Source of the DNA: an uncultured Clostridia bacterium
GTDB lineage: Bacteria > Bacillota > Clostridia > Oscillospirales > Ruminococcaceae
Direction of reading: 5' to 3'
Assembly: GCA_937892655.1 (NCBI GenBank)
Contig: CALBJC010000123.1
Coordinates: 1-39,527, forward strand
Length of the DNA: 39,527 bases
This document shows, piece after piece, positions 6,636 through 15,084 of the stretch (the stretch's first letter is position 1; the number at the start of each line of letters is the position of its first letter). A program made the position numbers and the translations under genes. Under the pieces are notes generated by a model, which saw only the letters and a program-made list of their open reading frames with translations, was not told where the DNA came from and searched no databases.

Positions 6636-7487
6636 ATGAAGAAAAAGGATTCTTTTGTTGCGCCGGAGATGGTTTATTCGGCAACAAATCAGCTTGTACC
6701 CAACTATAGAGTTTATTATCTCAAAACAGGCGAAAAGATACTGTGGGGGCTTGTGGCCTTTATTGTAGGTGCTGTGGTAGCTTATATATTCTACGGTGGA
6801 ATCGGCAAGGATTCTCATGGTGAGGCTACAACGCTTACGTATGTATTAAACGCTGTTATTATGACTATTGTTGGCTTGCTAGCGGTAAAGATATTCCTTC
6901 CTATAAAGCAAAAACAGATTCATACAAAAAGAATCAAGACGTTGCATATGCAGTTTATTGATTTGCTTGATTCGCTTTCTGCTTCGCTTTTGGCTGGTCA
7001 GAATGTACCTTCTGCTTTTATATCAGCGAAGAATGACCTTATGGTGCAATATGCAGAGGATTCATTTATAGTAACAGAGGTTAGCGTTATTATCGAGGGG
7101 TTCAACAATAATATACCTATTGAGCAAATGCTATCAAATCTTGGTGAAAGAAGTGGAATCAAGGATATCTACGACTTTGGCAGGGTTTTTGAAACAGGTT
7201 ATCGAAAGGGTGGCAGTATCAAGGATATTGTAAGAACAACTCACGATATTCTTAGTACAAAAAACCAGCTTGAAGCTGAGATTCAGACAAAGATAGTATC
7301 AAGCAAGAATGAGCAGAACATTATGCTGATTATGCCTATAATTATTGTAGGTATGGTAAAAATGATGGGTAGTGATTTTGCGGATAATTTCACCTCACCA
7401 TCAGGTATAGTATTCACAACAATCGGTATTATTATGTTTGTAGTGGCGTATTATATTGGACAGGTCGTTCTTAAGATTGATATGTAA
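6636..7487 (+). CDS. tadB: TadB-like inner-membrane platform protein
   Basis: A 283-residue type II secretion F-domain protein. Two membrane segments lie at about residues 30-50 (ILWGLVAFIVGAVVAYIF) and 68-90 (VLNAVIMTIVGLLAVKIFL). The cytoplasmic F domain follows (LHMQFIDLLDSLSASLLAGQNVPSAF to FGRVFETGYRKGGSIKDIV). Two more segments end the protein (IMLIMPIIIVGMVKMMG, IVFTTIGIIMFVVAYYIG). It should form the membrane platform with TadC for the TadA motor. I chose ATG 6636, just after the lipoprotein stop, with GGGTGAG as binding site. The in-frame GTG at 6627 overlaps that site. Confidence 0.85.
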   Translation: MKKKDSFVAPEMVYSATNQLVPNYRVYYLKTGEKILWGLVAFIVGAVVAYIFYGGIGKDSHGEATTLTYVLNAVIMTIVGLLAVKIFLPIKQKQIHTKRIKTLHMQFIDLLDSLSASLLAGQNVPSAFISAKNDLMVQYAEDSFIVTEVSVIIEGFNNNIPIEQMLSNLGERSGIKDIYDFGRVFETGYRKGGSIKDIVRTTHDILSTKNQLEAEIQTKIVSSKNEQNIMLIMPIIIVGMVKMMGSDFADNFTSPSGIVFTTIGIIMFVVAYYIGQVVLKIDM

Positions 7488-7498
7488 GGGGGAAAATC

Positions 7499-8371
7499 AT
7501 GGTTATTAACATAGTGGTTTTGGTAATCACCCTTATAGCAAGTATTGCATTTATTATCTGTCTGGCAACATCGGGCAAATATGCCGAGTTCATAGATGCT
7601 TTGGATGAGAAGGAATTTCCTATTAAAAGCATCTATGGTGTGGGATATTGTGTGGCAGATTTGTTCAAGCTCAGATACACCAGCAAGCTTGCAAACGATC
7701 TCAGACAGCAAATTACGATATTGTACGGGCAGAAATACTGCGAGTTTTATATCAGGGTGTTGTATGCGCAGAAGATTTCTATCTGCTGGTTGGTATTTTT
7801 GGCTGGCGGTATATTTGCGTGCTTTACAACCGGAACAGATAGTATCGTTATTTTTGGAGTAGGGATTTTGCTTACAGGCGCTGTCTATACATATTTTAAC
7901 ACAGCGATGGACTCAAAAATCAAAAAGATGAGTAACGAATATATGAGAGATTTTCCTAGCGTAATATCTACACTTGCGCTGCTTGTTAATGCAGGTATGA
8001 TGCTCAGAGAGGCGTGGGAAGAGGTGGCACTTTCGTCTTCCGCACCCGTTTATCTTCAGATGCAGAAATCTCTTGAGGATATGAATAACGGCGCATCCGA
8101 AGCCGAAGCTTTATACTCATTTTCGATACGATGTGCAACTCCTGAAATTAAAAAGCTGATATCTTTACTGATTCAGGGCATCGACAAGGGTAATAAAGAG
8201 CTATCATTCTCATTAAAGGCTCAGTCAGAAGAGCTTTGGGAATTAAAAAAGCAAAACATTTTACAGCAAGGCGAAATTGCTGCAAGTAGGTTGTTGATAC
8301 CGATAATGGTGATGTTTGTAGGTGTTCTTGTCATTGTCATGGGGCCTATACTCACCAACATCGGTATATAA
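7499..8371 (+). CDS. tadC: TadC-like inner-membrane platform protein
   Basis: A 290-residue partner of TadB with the same fold. An N-terminal membrane helix (VINIVVLVITLIASIAFIICL) and two central segments (ICWLVFLAGGIFACF and SIVIFGVGILLTGAVYTYF) come first. The F domain follows (MRDFPSVISTLALLVNAGMMLREAWEE) and ends in SFSLKAQSEELWELKKQNILQQGE. The C-terminal helix is LLIPIMVMFVGVLVIVMGPIL. It is preceded by AAGGGGGAA and lies 11 nt after tadB. Together they form the usual tandem F-domain pair of Tad systems. Confidence 0.85.
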   Translation: MVINIVVLVITLIASIAFIICLATSGKYAEFIDALDEKEFPIKSIYGVGYCVADLFKLRYTSKLANDLRQQITILYGQKYCEFYIRVLYAQKISICWLVFLAGGIFACFTTGTDSIVIFGVGILLTGAVYTYFNTAMDSKIKKMSNEYMRDFPSVISTLALLVNAGMMLREAWEEVALSSSAPVYLQMQKSLEDMNNGASEAEALYSFSIRCATPEIKKLISLLIQGIDKGNKELSFSLKAQSEELWELKKQNILQQGEIAASRLLIPIMVMFVGVLVIVMGPILTNIGI

Positions 8372-8399
8372 TAAAATTTAGAGGAAAGGATGGAGAAGA

Positions 8400-8624
8400 A
8401 TGCTTACAAAGTTGTATGTCGCTGCACAAGTTAAGTCAATGATGCTGAAGGATACAATCAGAAACATCCTCAGTGAAGAACGTGGAGAAGTTAACATTAT
8501 CGCAATCGTAATTATTCTTGCAATTGCGTTGGCGCTCGCAGTAATTTTCAAGGACAACATCGAACAAATCTTTGATAGTATCTGGAATGGTATTTTTGAA
8601 GACGTTAGCAAACTTGACCTATAA
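8400..8624 (+). CDS. Flp-type (type IVb) major pilin
   Basis: A 74-residue prepilin. The leader (residues 1-29) ends in SEERG. It is followed by a hydrophobic helix VNIIAIVIILAIALALAVIF (31-50) and a short amphipathic tail ending in VSKLDL. Firmicutes Flp1-like pilins have this size and layout. The expected cleavage is after Gly29. Unlike classical Flp pilins and the two TadE proteins here, there is no Glu at +5 of the mature chain; a Glu is at +1 instead. The start has AGAGGAAAGGATGG upstream. The gene is followed by a strong hairpin that separates it from the peptidase gene, suggesting extra pilin transcript. Confidence 0.8.
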   Translation: MLTKLYVAAQVKSMMLKDTIRNILSEERGEVNIIAIVIILAIALALAVIFKDNIEQIFDSIWNGIFEDVSKLDL

Positions 8625-8645
8625 AAACACGTTCAAACGGCAGGA

Positions 8646-8688
8646 CGCACATTGTTGGTTTTGACAATGTGCGGCATTGCCGCTTTTT
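8646..8688 (+). terminator. Internal terminator or attenuator between pilin and peptidase
   Basis: Two overlapping structures are present. The first is CGCACATTGT (8646-8655) pairing with ACAATGTGCG (8664-8673). The second is GCGG/CCGC (8671-8683) followed directly by TTTTT. They share bases, so only one can form at a time, as in an attenuator. The position just after the pilin gene fits partial termination giving more pilin than downstream mRNA. Confidence 0.6.
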
Positions 8689-8704
8689 GGGAGAATAATA
8701 TAAT

Positions 8705-9376
8705 ATGATATATTTTGTATCTTTTTTATTGTGTGTAGTAGAAGTTTTGCTTATCTGGATTTATTTCAAAAGCAAGGCTGTTTTTGTTGTTTGTAATGGG
8801 AATGTAGAAGCCAATTCTACGCCTAAGACAAACAACCATCAGATGTATGCGGTTTTGGCTGTTATTTTTGTAATGCTACTGATTGCCTCTTTTATAACAT
8901 TAAAAAATGTTGCGTACTATCTGAATTACTTAAAGCTTATTGTTTTATTTGGTATTGTGGCGGCAGCGGCTGCTGTTGATTTAAAAAAGACTATTATTCC
9001 TAATTTCTTTATCCTTATCGGATTGGGATTCAGGCTTATAATATATATTATAGAGTTTTTTGCTTATAAAGCAATTTTTTGGGAGCAGTTTAAAAGTGAT
9101 ATGATCGGTGTTGCACTTGGATTTGGCTTTTTGCTTATCGTTTCTCTTATAACGGGCGGTGCTCTCGGCTTTGGCGATGTAAAGCTTTTTGGCGTTATAG
9201 GGATAATTTCGGGTGCTATATGTACATATTACACATTGATTTTATGTCTTATAGTTTCAACGATTATTTCTGTGGTATTGCTTATCACTAAAAAGAAAGG
9301 CAGAAAGGATTCAATACCTTTAGGGCCAAGTATTTTGATAGGGTATTTTATTGCCCTTGTTTTATCCTGTTATTGA
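8705..9376 (+). CDS. tadV: TadV/CpaA-like prepilin peptidase (A24 family)
   Basis: A 223-residue polytopic aspartic peptidase that should cleave the Flp and TadE leaders. The two catalytic Asp are visible: Asp92 in AAVDLKKTIIPNF and Asp158 in the GALGFGDVKLFG motif. About six membrane segments surround them. There is no N-terminal Cys-rich domain, as is normal for TadV, but a separate gene at the far end of the locus (29360) resembles that domain. GGGAGAATA precedes the start. Its 3' end is followed 10 nt later by the next ATG. Confidence 0.88.
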   Translation: MIYFVSFLLCVVEVLLIWIYFKSKAVFVVCNGNVEANSTPKTNNHQMYAVLAVIFVMLLIASFITLKNVAYYLNYLKLIVLFGIVAAAAAVDLKKTIIPNFFILIGLGFRLIIYIIEFFAYKAIFWEQFKSDMIGVALGFGFLLIVSLITGGALGFGDVKLFGVIGIISGAICTYYTLILCLIVSTIISVVLLITKKKGRKDSIPLGPSILIGYFIALVLSCY

Positions 9377-9386
9377 GGTGGAACTT

Positions 9387-10709
9387 ATGAACATAAATAA
9401 ACCGTTAGTAATATTTTTGGTTGTGCTGTTTACTGCGCTTGCGTCATATGTTGCAATTCCGCAGATAATCAATCCTGTAAGCGAATATGACATTTATCTG
9501 GAAAAAGCCAGAGAATACAACGAAAAGAATCTCTGCGTAAAAGCGATGATGGAGTATGAAAACGCTTTAAAGGAAGAGGATTCTCTTGATTTAAGAATAG
9601 AAATGGTCAAGAACTACGAAAAAGGCATAGAAAATGGTGAATACAAGGATGGGTTTGCATATACCGAGTTGTTTTACAACATGGTTGATAAGTATAAAAG
9701 AGAACCCGAAGCTTACGAGTTTGCTCTTAGGTGCTTATACGAAAAATCCGCATTTGAGGATTGCGTAAACATCCTGTATCAGGCCGAGGATCTTAAGGTT
9801 GATTCAAATGCTATCGACAGAATCAGGGATAAAGTAATGTATGAATGCAAGAATAACCGTGCAACGTATACTGGCGTTTGGACAACTCAAAACGGATATG
9901 CTTTAACAATCTTTGATGGAGAGTATTATATTCTCAATCAGGAGTTCTCTGCAATGAATCCTGAGGTATACAAATATGCTACTCCTATGATAAACGGATA
10001 TGCACTTGTAAAAGATGCAGCTTATACATACCTTGTTTCTGAGGAAGGAGTAAGACAGGCGTATTATCCTGACAAAACTGAGCATTCGACTGGCATGGGC
10101 GCTTCAATGATAGCAGTCAAGGTTGATGGAAAGTACAGCTATTATGACCTTGAGGGAAATGAAAAGTTCGGTGAGTATGACTTTGCGGGCAGGTTTTCAA
10201 ACGGATTGGCTCCTGTTGAGGAAAACGGAAAATGGCATCTTATTACAACAAGCGGTGAAAAGGCTTTTGACGCGACCTTTGAAGATATCAAGCTCAGCTC
10301 AATATATGATTGTTCACAGAGTGGTTTGATTTTTGCAAAATCGGGCGGCAAGTACCGCTTGTACAATACCAAGCTTGAACAAGTCGGCAATCTTACGTTT
10401 GAAGATGCAGATGTGTTCAGAAGTTCTGACCAACTTGCAGCTGTTAAGATTGACGGAAAATGGGGATACATAAATTCTAAAGGTGAGCTTGTGCTTTCTC
10501 CGACCTTTGATCAGGCAAAATCATTCTCGTATGGCCTGGGTGCTGTTAAGCAAGGAGAATACTGGTCGTTTATTAACGAACAAAAGGAAGAGGTAATAGT
10601 GGGAGCTTTTACAGATGTTGATTATTTCACACAGAAGGGCTATTGTTTTGTTACTGAAGATAAATACTGGTATTACATCAGCAGATATTATGTAGAGAGA
10701 AACGGATAA
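9387..10709 (+). CDS. WG-repeat protein with N-terminal membrane anchor
   Basis: A 440-residue protein. Residues 6-24 (PLVIFLVVLFTALASYVAI) form a signal anchor. Residues about 35-150 look helical and TPR-like (AREYNEKNLCVKAMMEYENALKEED). From about residue 165 to the end there are WG (KWGYIN/W) repeats: DGKYSYYDLEGNEKFGEYDF, ENGKWHLITTSGEKAFDATF, DGKWGYINSKGELVLSPTF and QGEYWSFINEQKEEVIVG. These are beta-rich repeats of unknown ligand, common on the outside of Firmicutes and Bacteroidetes cells. I chose ATG 9387 with TGAGGTGG upstream; the longer frame starting at 9351 lies inside the peptidase gene. It may be an exposed accessory of the pilus, but no function is known. Confidence 0.8.
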   Translation: MNINKPLVIFLVVLFTALASYVAIPQIINPVSEYDIYLEKAREYNEKNLCVKAMMEYENALKEEDSLDLRIEMVKNYEKGIENGEYKDGFAYTELFYNMVDKYKREPEAYEFALRCLYEKSAFEDCVNILYQAEDLKVDSNAIDRIRDKVMYECKNNRATYTGVWTTQNGYALTIFDGEYYILNQEFSAMNPEVYKYATPMINGYALVKDAAYTYLVSEEGVRQAYYPDKTEHSTGMGASMIAVKVDGKYSYYDLEGNEKFGEYDFAGRFSNGLAPVEENGKWHLITTSGEKAFDATFEDIKLSSIYDCSQSGLIFAKSGGKYRLYNTKLEQVGNLTFEDADVFRSSDQLAAVKIDGKWGYINSKGELVLSPTFDQAKSFSYGLGAVKQGEYWSFINEQKEEVIVGAFTDVDYFTQKGYCFVTEDKYWYYISRYYVERNG

Positions 10710-10733
10710 CTCTTCTGGAGAGGAGAAGTAAAG

Positions 10734-11363
10734 ATGAGATGTAACAACGAGAATGGTAACGTCATAATAGAAGCGTCGATTGTTATGACAATAACTGTTG
10801 TGATGGTTGCAGTATTGATTAATCTCGGGTTTACAATTTACAGCCGTAACGTAATGAGAACGATTGCATATGACACAGCAGTTGACGTAGCAAACGTTTA
10901 TGCCAATGCTTCTAGAGATCCGATGTATGGCTACATTGAAGCGAGCAATCTTAAGCAAACCGAGCTGTACCGTGGGCTTACAAATCTGTTTACCTCAACC
11001 TACGATGAAGTGGCAGAACGTAAAGCAAAATGGTACGGGCTATACAGTCTTAAAAGAAAGTCTTTGACCGAATTTGAGGCTTCTGACATTGAGGTCAGTG
11101 TTGTCCGAAAACCGGGAACGCTTATCCAGAGGCAGATAGTTGTAACCATTACAACGGAATTCAGCGCTCCTCTGGCAACAATATGGGGCGGTGACAACAA
11201 GAGCGAATACGCCGTACAAGGACGTGCCGATTGTCTTGATTTAATTGATTATTTTAACACGATAGGGCTTGTAAAAGATGAGATAATATCAAGAGTGGAT
11301 AAATTCCTGGATCATTTTGATAAAATCATAGGTCTTTTCGATTCTGAGTGGATAGAAGGATAA
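10734..11363 (+). CDS. TadE-like minor pseudopilin (first copy)
   Basis: A 209-residue protein. The N-terminus GNVIIEASIVMTITVVMVAVLINLGF is a prepilin-like signal with Gly8 and Glu at +5 after cleavage. It is followed by a single hydrophobic helix and a mostly beta domain. TadE proteins are processed by the Tad peptidase and are needed for pilus assembly, perhaps as tip or initiation parts. The binding site AGGAGAAG precedes the start. It is 6 nt upstream of the large DUF5702-type gene. Confidence 0.82.
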   Translation: MRCNNENGNVIIEASIVMTITVVMVAVLINLGFTIYSRNVMRTIAYDTAVDVANVYANASRDPMYGYIEASNLKQTELYRGLTNLFTSTYDEVAERKAKWYGLYSLKRKSLTEFEASDIEVSVVRKPGTLIQRQIVVTITTEFSAPLATIWGGDNKSEYAVQGRADCLDLIDYFNTIGLVKDEIISRVDKFLDHFDKIIGLFDSEWIEG

Positions 11364-11369
11364 TGTGAT

Positions 11370-14300
11370 ATGAAAAAGAGAACTAAAGATAAAATTATTA
11401 AATGTGTCAATGGCTCAATTTCTATACTCCTTTCTGTTATTCTGACAGGTATGCTGTCATTGGCGGCTCTTCTTGTAGAGGGTGCACGCTTTCAGCAGGC
11501 ACAGCAGCAGATTGAGGAAGCATCATTAAATTCAGCAATTTCTTTACTCGCATCTTGTAACCCGAATCTTATGAAAAGGTTCGGCTTATATGGAATTGAC
11601 TCTGCAAATACATCTAGCGATGCCTTTTTGAAGTATCTTCTTTTCAATTCTGACCAGGATGATACAGGCACATATGCTGCAAACGGAATTTCCAGACTAT
11701 ACGATGTAGAATCAGGCGAATATCAACTTATGCATGATCTGGCAAATTATCAGGTGCTTAAAAGGCAGCTTCTTGAATATGAAAAATTCAGAGGACCTAT
11801 AAATATTGCGGCAGATCTGATCGATATTGATAAGCTGCTAAAGAAGTTAAAGGAATCTCTGATAAAGGCTATTCCCGGCCTTGACAAATGTCTGGAAATC
11901 TGTGATGCTGTTTCAGATCTCGCAGACGCCTTCAAAAAAACATATAATCTAGTTAAGAATGTTCAACAGCTGCAGCTTATGATAAACAGCGGTGGCGAAG
12001 AAACTCTTATGGATAGCTTAAATACTTTGTTTGGCGATGTATGGAAAACCGTTGAAGAAACGTTCACAGATTCGGAGTGGCCGGACTATGATCCATCCTA
12101 CATTGAAGCGTATGATGCTTTTGAAGCGGCGGTAAACGAAAAAGTTGATTATATGAGCAGCAATCCTCCACCACCCGATCCAGGCCCTAAGCCTACAGAT
12201 GATGTCCCTGCATTAAAATCAGCTTATGATACTGCATATGCAAAGCATAAAGAAGCTTCGCTTACATATACTCTGCTCGGATATGTATTAAGCTTGTCAT
12301 ATTGTGATGCTTCAGGAGTTGTAAATTCTTCAGAAAACATCGAGGAGCTAATTGAAGATCTTGAAGGTTTAGGTATGACAGAAAGTGAACTCAGAAGCTA
12401 TGGAATAAGCTCCAGCACATCTAGAGGCTCGCTTTTATCTACCCTCAATTCTAAAATCAGCACGCTTCTTGGTGCAGACGAGGCTATGGATGAGTATACA
12501 AGAAGCGAGGTAAGCAGAGTTTCATCTGCACTCAGCACAGAGCTATCCGAGCTGTACAGTGATATGCAGAGCAAGTACAATACATACTCAGCTGCACAGC
12601 AAAGACTCGATAACTGGACCGCAAAAAAAGAAGCGTATGATGCATACGAGGCGAAGATCGACGAGTATAATACAGCTATAGAATCAGCAAAGTCAGCTCT
12701 TATATCTATTGCCAGCAGTACAGCATCGCAGTTTGACAGTTACAGAAGCGCACTCAATGAGATGGTCAGCGCCCTTAACAGCGCGCATGATGCAGCTGTA
12801 AAGCTTGAGCAGATCGAAAACGGAGAAAACATTGAGGATACCGATGATTCAAGCGATGTGTTTATGGAGCTTGCAAATCAACTGACCGATATTGAATTAC
12901 AAAAACCTCAGGCCGGTATTGAATTTCTTAATGATCAGCTGGACTACCTGCGTAGTCTTTCAGCTGATGATATTGATGCAAGCTACGTTTTTTCTTCACA
13001 TTTCAACACAGGCCGTTTACAGGACGACGGCATATACTATATGACCAAGTCTCAGGTTATGTTTTTTATTGCTGCATTGGAAGGACTACAAATAACGAGT
13101 GATATTGCAGGCTTTTTTGATATTTTAAAGGCTCTTGTAGGTCTTATCGAGATTGTCAGTCCGGTTCCATATGTCAGCGAGATAGATTGCAATGTAGAGC
13201 TTAAGGACCCCACATGGAATATACTGCCGAGTCAGACTGCTGCAAGCGCCCCGGATACCAATGCAGCTGATAAGAGCACAATATCAGCGGGTCTTACTGA
13301 TGCATCAGGCAAGGTCGGAGGTGCTTATGCTGGTGACATCAACAGCGTTAATCCGAATATCACCTCGCACGAGCAACTGATAGAGGATGAAGTTACATCA
13401 AGGATAGAAAATCTGACGGATAATTTTGCTTCTCTTGTTGCCAATGATGATATCTCAACGATGTTGGGCGGATATGGGTTTATACTTATAGAAGTTGTAA
13501 TGACTGTATTCGATTCTCTGACAACTATAATAGAGATAATCGATGATTTAATATTCTTGTGTAGCAATATTGGAACAACAATTGATGTGCTTTTGAGCTC
13601 GTTGGGTGAAAATGTTCTTATTAATCAGTACATTGTTGAAATGTTCCCAAACAGAACTACAGATGAAAATGATAACAATCAGAACGAAGAAATCAAAGGC
13701 TGGTATGGTGAGAACAGAGTGTACTTCCCTGACAATTCAAAGCCTGTGCAGACCTTCTCAGGTGCTCAAGTAGAGTATGTAATCGGTGGATCGAAAAGCG
13801 AGCAATCCAATCAGATTCAATGCTTCTGGACGTTATTCCTGATAAGAGCGCTTGTCAACATCGTGGGCGTAGTCAACACGCCTGAGGTAATGGAGCTTAT
13901 CGCCGCATGCAATGTAGCGGCACCTGTCGTATTTATTCTCTGGGTTTACCTTGAGTCAAATATCGATATGAATCTTCTGCTCAAAGGTAAGGAGGTTCCT
14001 CTGTTCAAAGATAACATAATCTTGTCAATAGATGGTATTACTAATATTTTCAAAGCGGTAGAGATAGCAGAAGATTCGCTTAATGATGAAGATGCAACAG
14101 ATGATGATATGTCGTATGCGGCCATGAAAGTCGACCTGCTTCTCGAGTCGGTTGAAAAGAGCATAACAGGTATGGGTAAGATGAAATACAAGGATTATCT
14201 GTGGTTCTTTATGTTCTTGATGTCAAACAACACTAAAATAGAACGAGTAGCAGATCTTATTCAGATGGAAATGCGCTATAAGAGCTATTACGGCGGCGAT

Positions 14301-14471
14301 GTGGCAAAGTCTAAAATAGGTGAAAATTTCTTGCTGTCAAATATGCACACATATATCAGATGTGAGGCGGAAGGAACATTTAATCCGTTACTGCCGATAA
14401 TGTCAATGAAAAGCGGCGGAGTCGGAGGGCCGGGACTTGTTGTTAGATCCACAAAGTATGTAGGATATTAA
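11370..14471 (+). CDS. DUF5702-type giant TadG-like pseudopilin protein
   Basis: A 1,033-residue protein. Residues 10-45 hold a TadG-like N-terminus: VNGSISILLSVILTGMLSLAALLVEGARFQQAQ. The next part has a conserved SAISLLASCNPNLMKRFGLYG segment. Residues about 120-520 are rich in helix and likely coiled coil (YTRSEVSRVSSALSTELSEL and similar), with a proline loop PPPPDPGPKPTDD near 265. Several later hydrophobic stretches (FILIEVVMTVFDSLTTIIEII, VAAPVVFILWVYLES) may be buried helices. The C-terminus YIRCEAEGTFNPLLPIMSMKSGG is typical of this Firmicutes family. It is far longer than classical TadG. It lies between the two TadE genes, so it probably builds the pilus base or tip with them. Confidence 0.75.
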   Translation: MKKRTKDKIIKCVNGSISILLSVILTGMLSLAALLVEGARFQQAQQQIEEASLNSAISLLASCNPNLMKRFGLYGIDSANTSSDAFLKYLLFNSDQDDTGTYAANGISRLYDVESGEYQLMHDLANYQVLKRQLLEYEKFRGPINIAADLIDIDKLLKKLKESLIKAIPGLDKCLEICDAVSDLADAFKKTYNLVKNVQQLQLMINSGGEETLMDSLNTLFGDVWKTVEETFTDSEWPDYDPSYIEAYDAFEAAVNEKVDYMSSNPPPPDPGPKPTDDVPALKSAYDTAYAKHKEASLTYTLLGYVLSLSYCDASGVVNSSENIEELIEDLEGLGMTESELRSYGISSSTSRGSLLSTLNSKISTLLGADEAMDEYTRSEVSRVSSALSTELSELYSDMQSKYNTYSAAQQRLDNWTAKKEAYDAYEAKIDEYNTAIESAKSALISIASSTASQFDSYRSALNEMVSALNSAHDAAVKLEQIENGENIEDTDDSSDVFMELANQLTDIELQKPQAGIEFLNDQLDYLRSLSADDIDASYVFSSHFNTGRLQDDGIYYMTKSQVMFFIAALEGLQITSDIAGFFDILKALVGLIEIVSPVPYVSEIDCNVELKDPTWNILPSQTAASAPDTNAADKSTISAGLTDASGKVGGAYAGDINSVNPNITSHEQLIEDEVTSRIENLTDNFASLVANDDISTMLGGYGFILIEVVMTVFDSLTTIIEIIDDLIFLCSNIGTTIDVLLSSLGENVLINQYIVEMFPNRTTDENDNNQNEEIKGWYGENRVYFPDNSKPVQTFSGAQVEYVIGGSKSEQSNQIQCFWTLFLIRALVNIVGVVNTPEVMELIAACNVAAPVVFILWVYLESNIDMNLLLKGKEVPLFKDNIILSIDGITNIFKAVEIAEDSLNDEDATDDDMSYAAMKVDLLLESVEKSITGMGKMKYKDYLWFFMFLMSNNTKIERVADLIQMEMRYKSYYGGDVAKSKIGENFLLSNMHTYIRCEAEGTFNPLLPIMSMKSGGVGGPGLVVRSTKYVGY

Positions 14472-14482
14472 AGGAGGCAGAA

Positions 14483-15046
14483 ATGACAAGAAGTAAAGGA
14501 TCACTAACCGTTGAAGCTTCAATTGGTCTGACTGCTTTTATATTCCTTATACTTGTAATATTAGGATTGCACAGAGCCTATGAGGCACAAAGTATCGTTT
14601 CTCATGCAACCTTACAAACAAGCCAGGCACTAGCGGTAGAATCGTATTTCAGAGAAACTATGGCTTCAACTGATATAGCAGGAAATACAAGTAAATTTAT
14701 ATCCTTCTTAAGCGAGCTCGGACTTGATGTTTCAGGAGCTGATGATTGGTATGACAGCCTTGGCGCCAGCGGAACTGAGCTTGAAGCTGTAATCAAGGAG
14801 ACATTTGCCTATGCCGTCGCAAAGGATGTGCAAACTGCAAACAACGTTCTGAAGAGTGTAGGTATCGAAGACGGCATTGATGGTCTGGATTTTTCAAATT
14901 CATCAGTTACGGGAAGCGAAATAATCATCAATGTAAGATATACGTTGGATCTGCCCTTCTCGGTATGGGGAGATCATAAACTGTACTTTTACAAATCGGC
15001 GAAGACCAAGTCATTTAAGAAAATAGACGATGACAATGGAATTTAA
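14483..15046 (+). CDS. TadE-like minor pseudopilin (second copy)
   Basis: A 187-residue protein with the N-terminus MTRSKGSLTVEASIGLTAFIFLILVILGLHRA, i.e. Gly6 followed by Glu at +5 and one hydrophobic helix: the TadE/prepilin pattern. The rest is a soluble domain ending in a basic KTKSFKKIDDDNGI tail. AAAGGAGG lies 6 nt before the ATG. It follows the DUF5702-type gene by 11 nt. Two TadE-like genes bracketing a giant TadG-like gene is the usual order in Clostridia. Confidence 0.82.
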   Translation: MTRSKGSLTVEASIGLTAFIFLILVILGLHRAYEAQSIVSHATLQTSQALAVESYFRETMASTDIAGNTSKFISFLSELGLDVSGADDWYDSLGASGTELEAVIKETFAYAVAKDVQTANNVLKSVGIEDGIDGLDFSNSSVTGSEIIINVRYTLDLPFSVWGDHKLYFYKSAKTKSFKKIDDDNGI

Positions 15047-15084
15047 TCGAATCAGAATTACTACCAAAGGAGTCGAATAGAATA

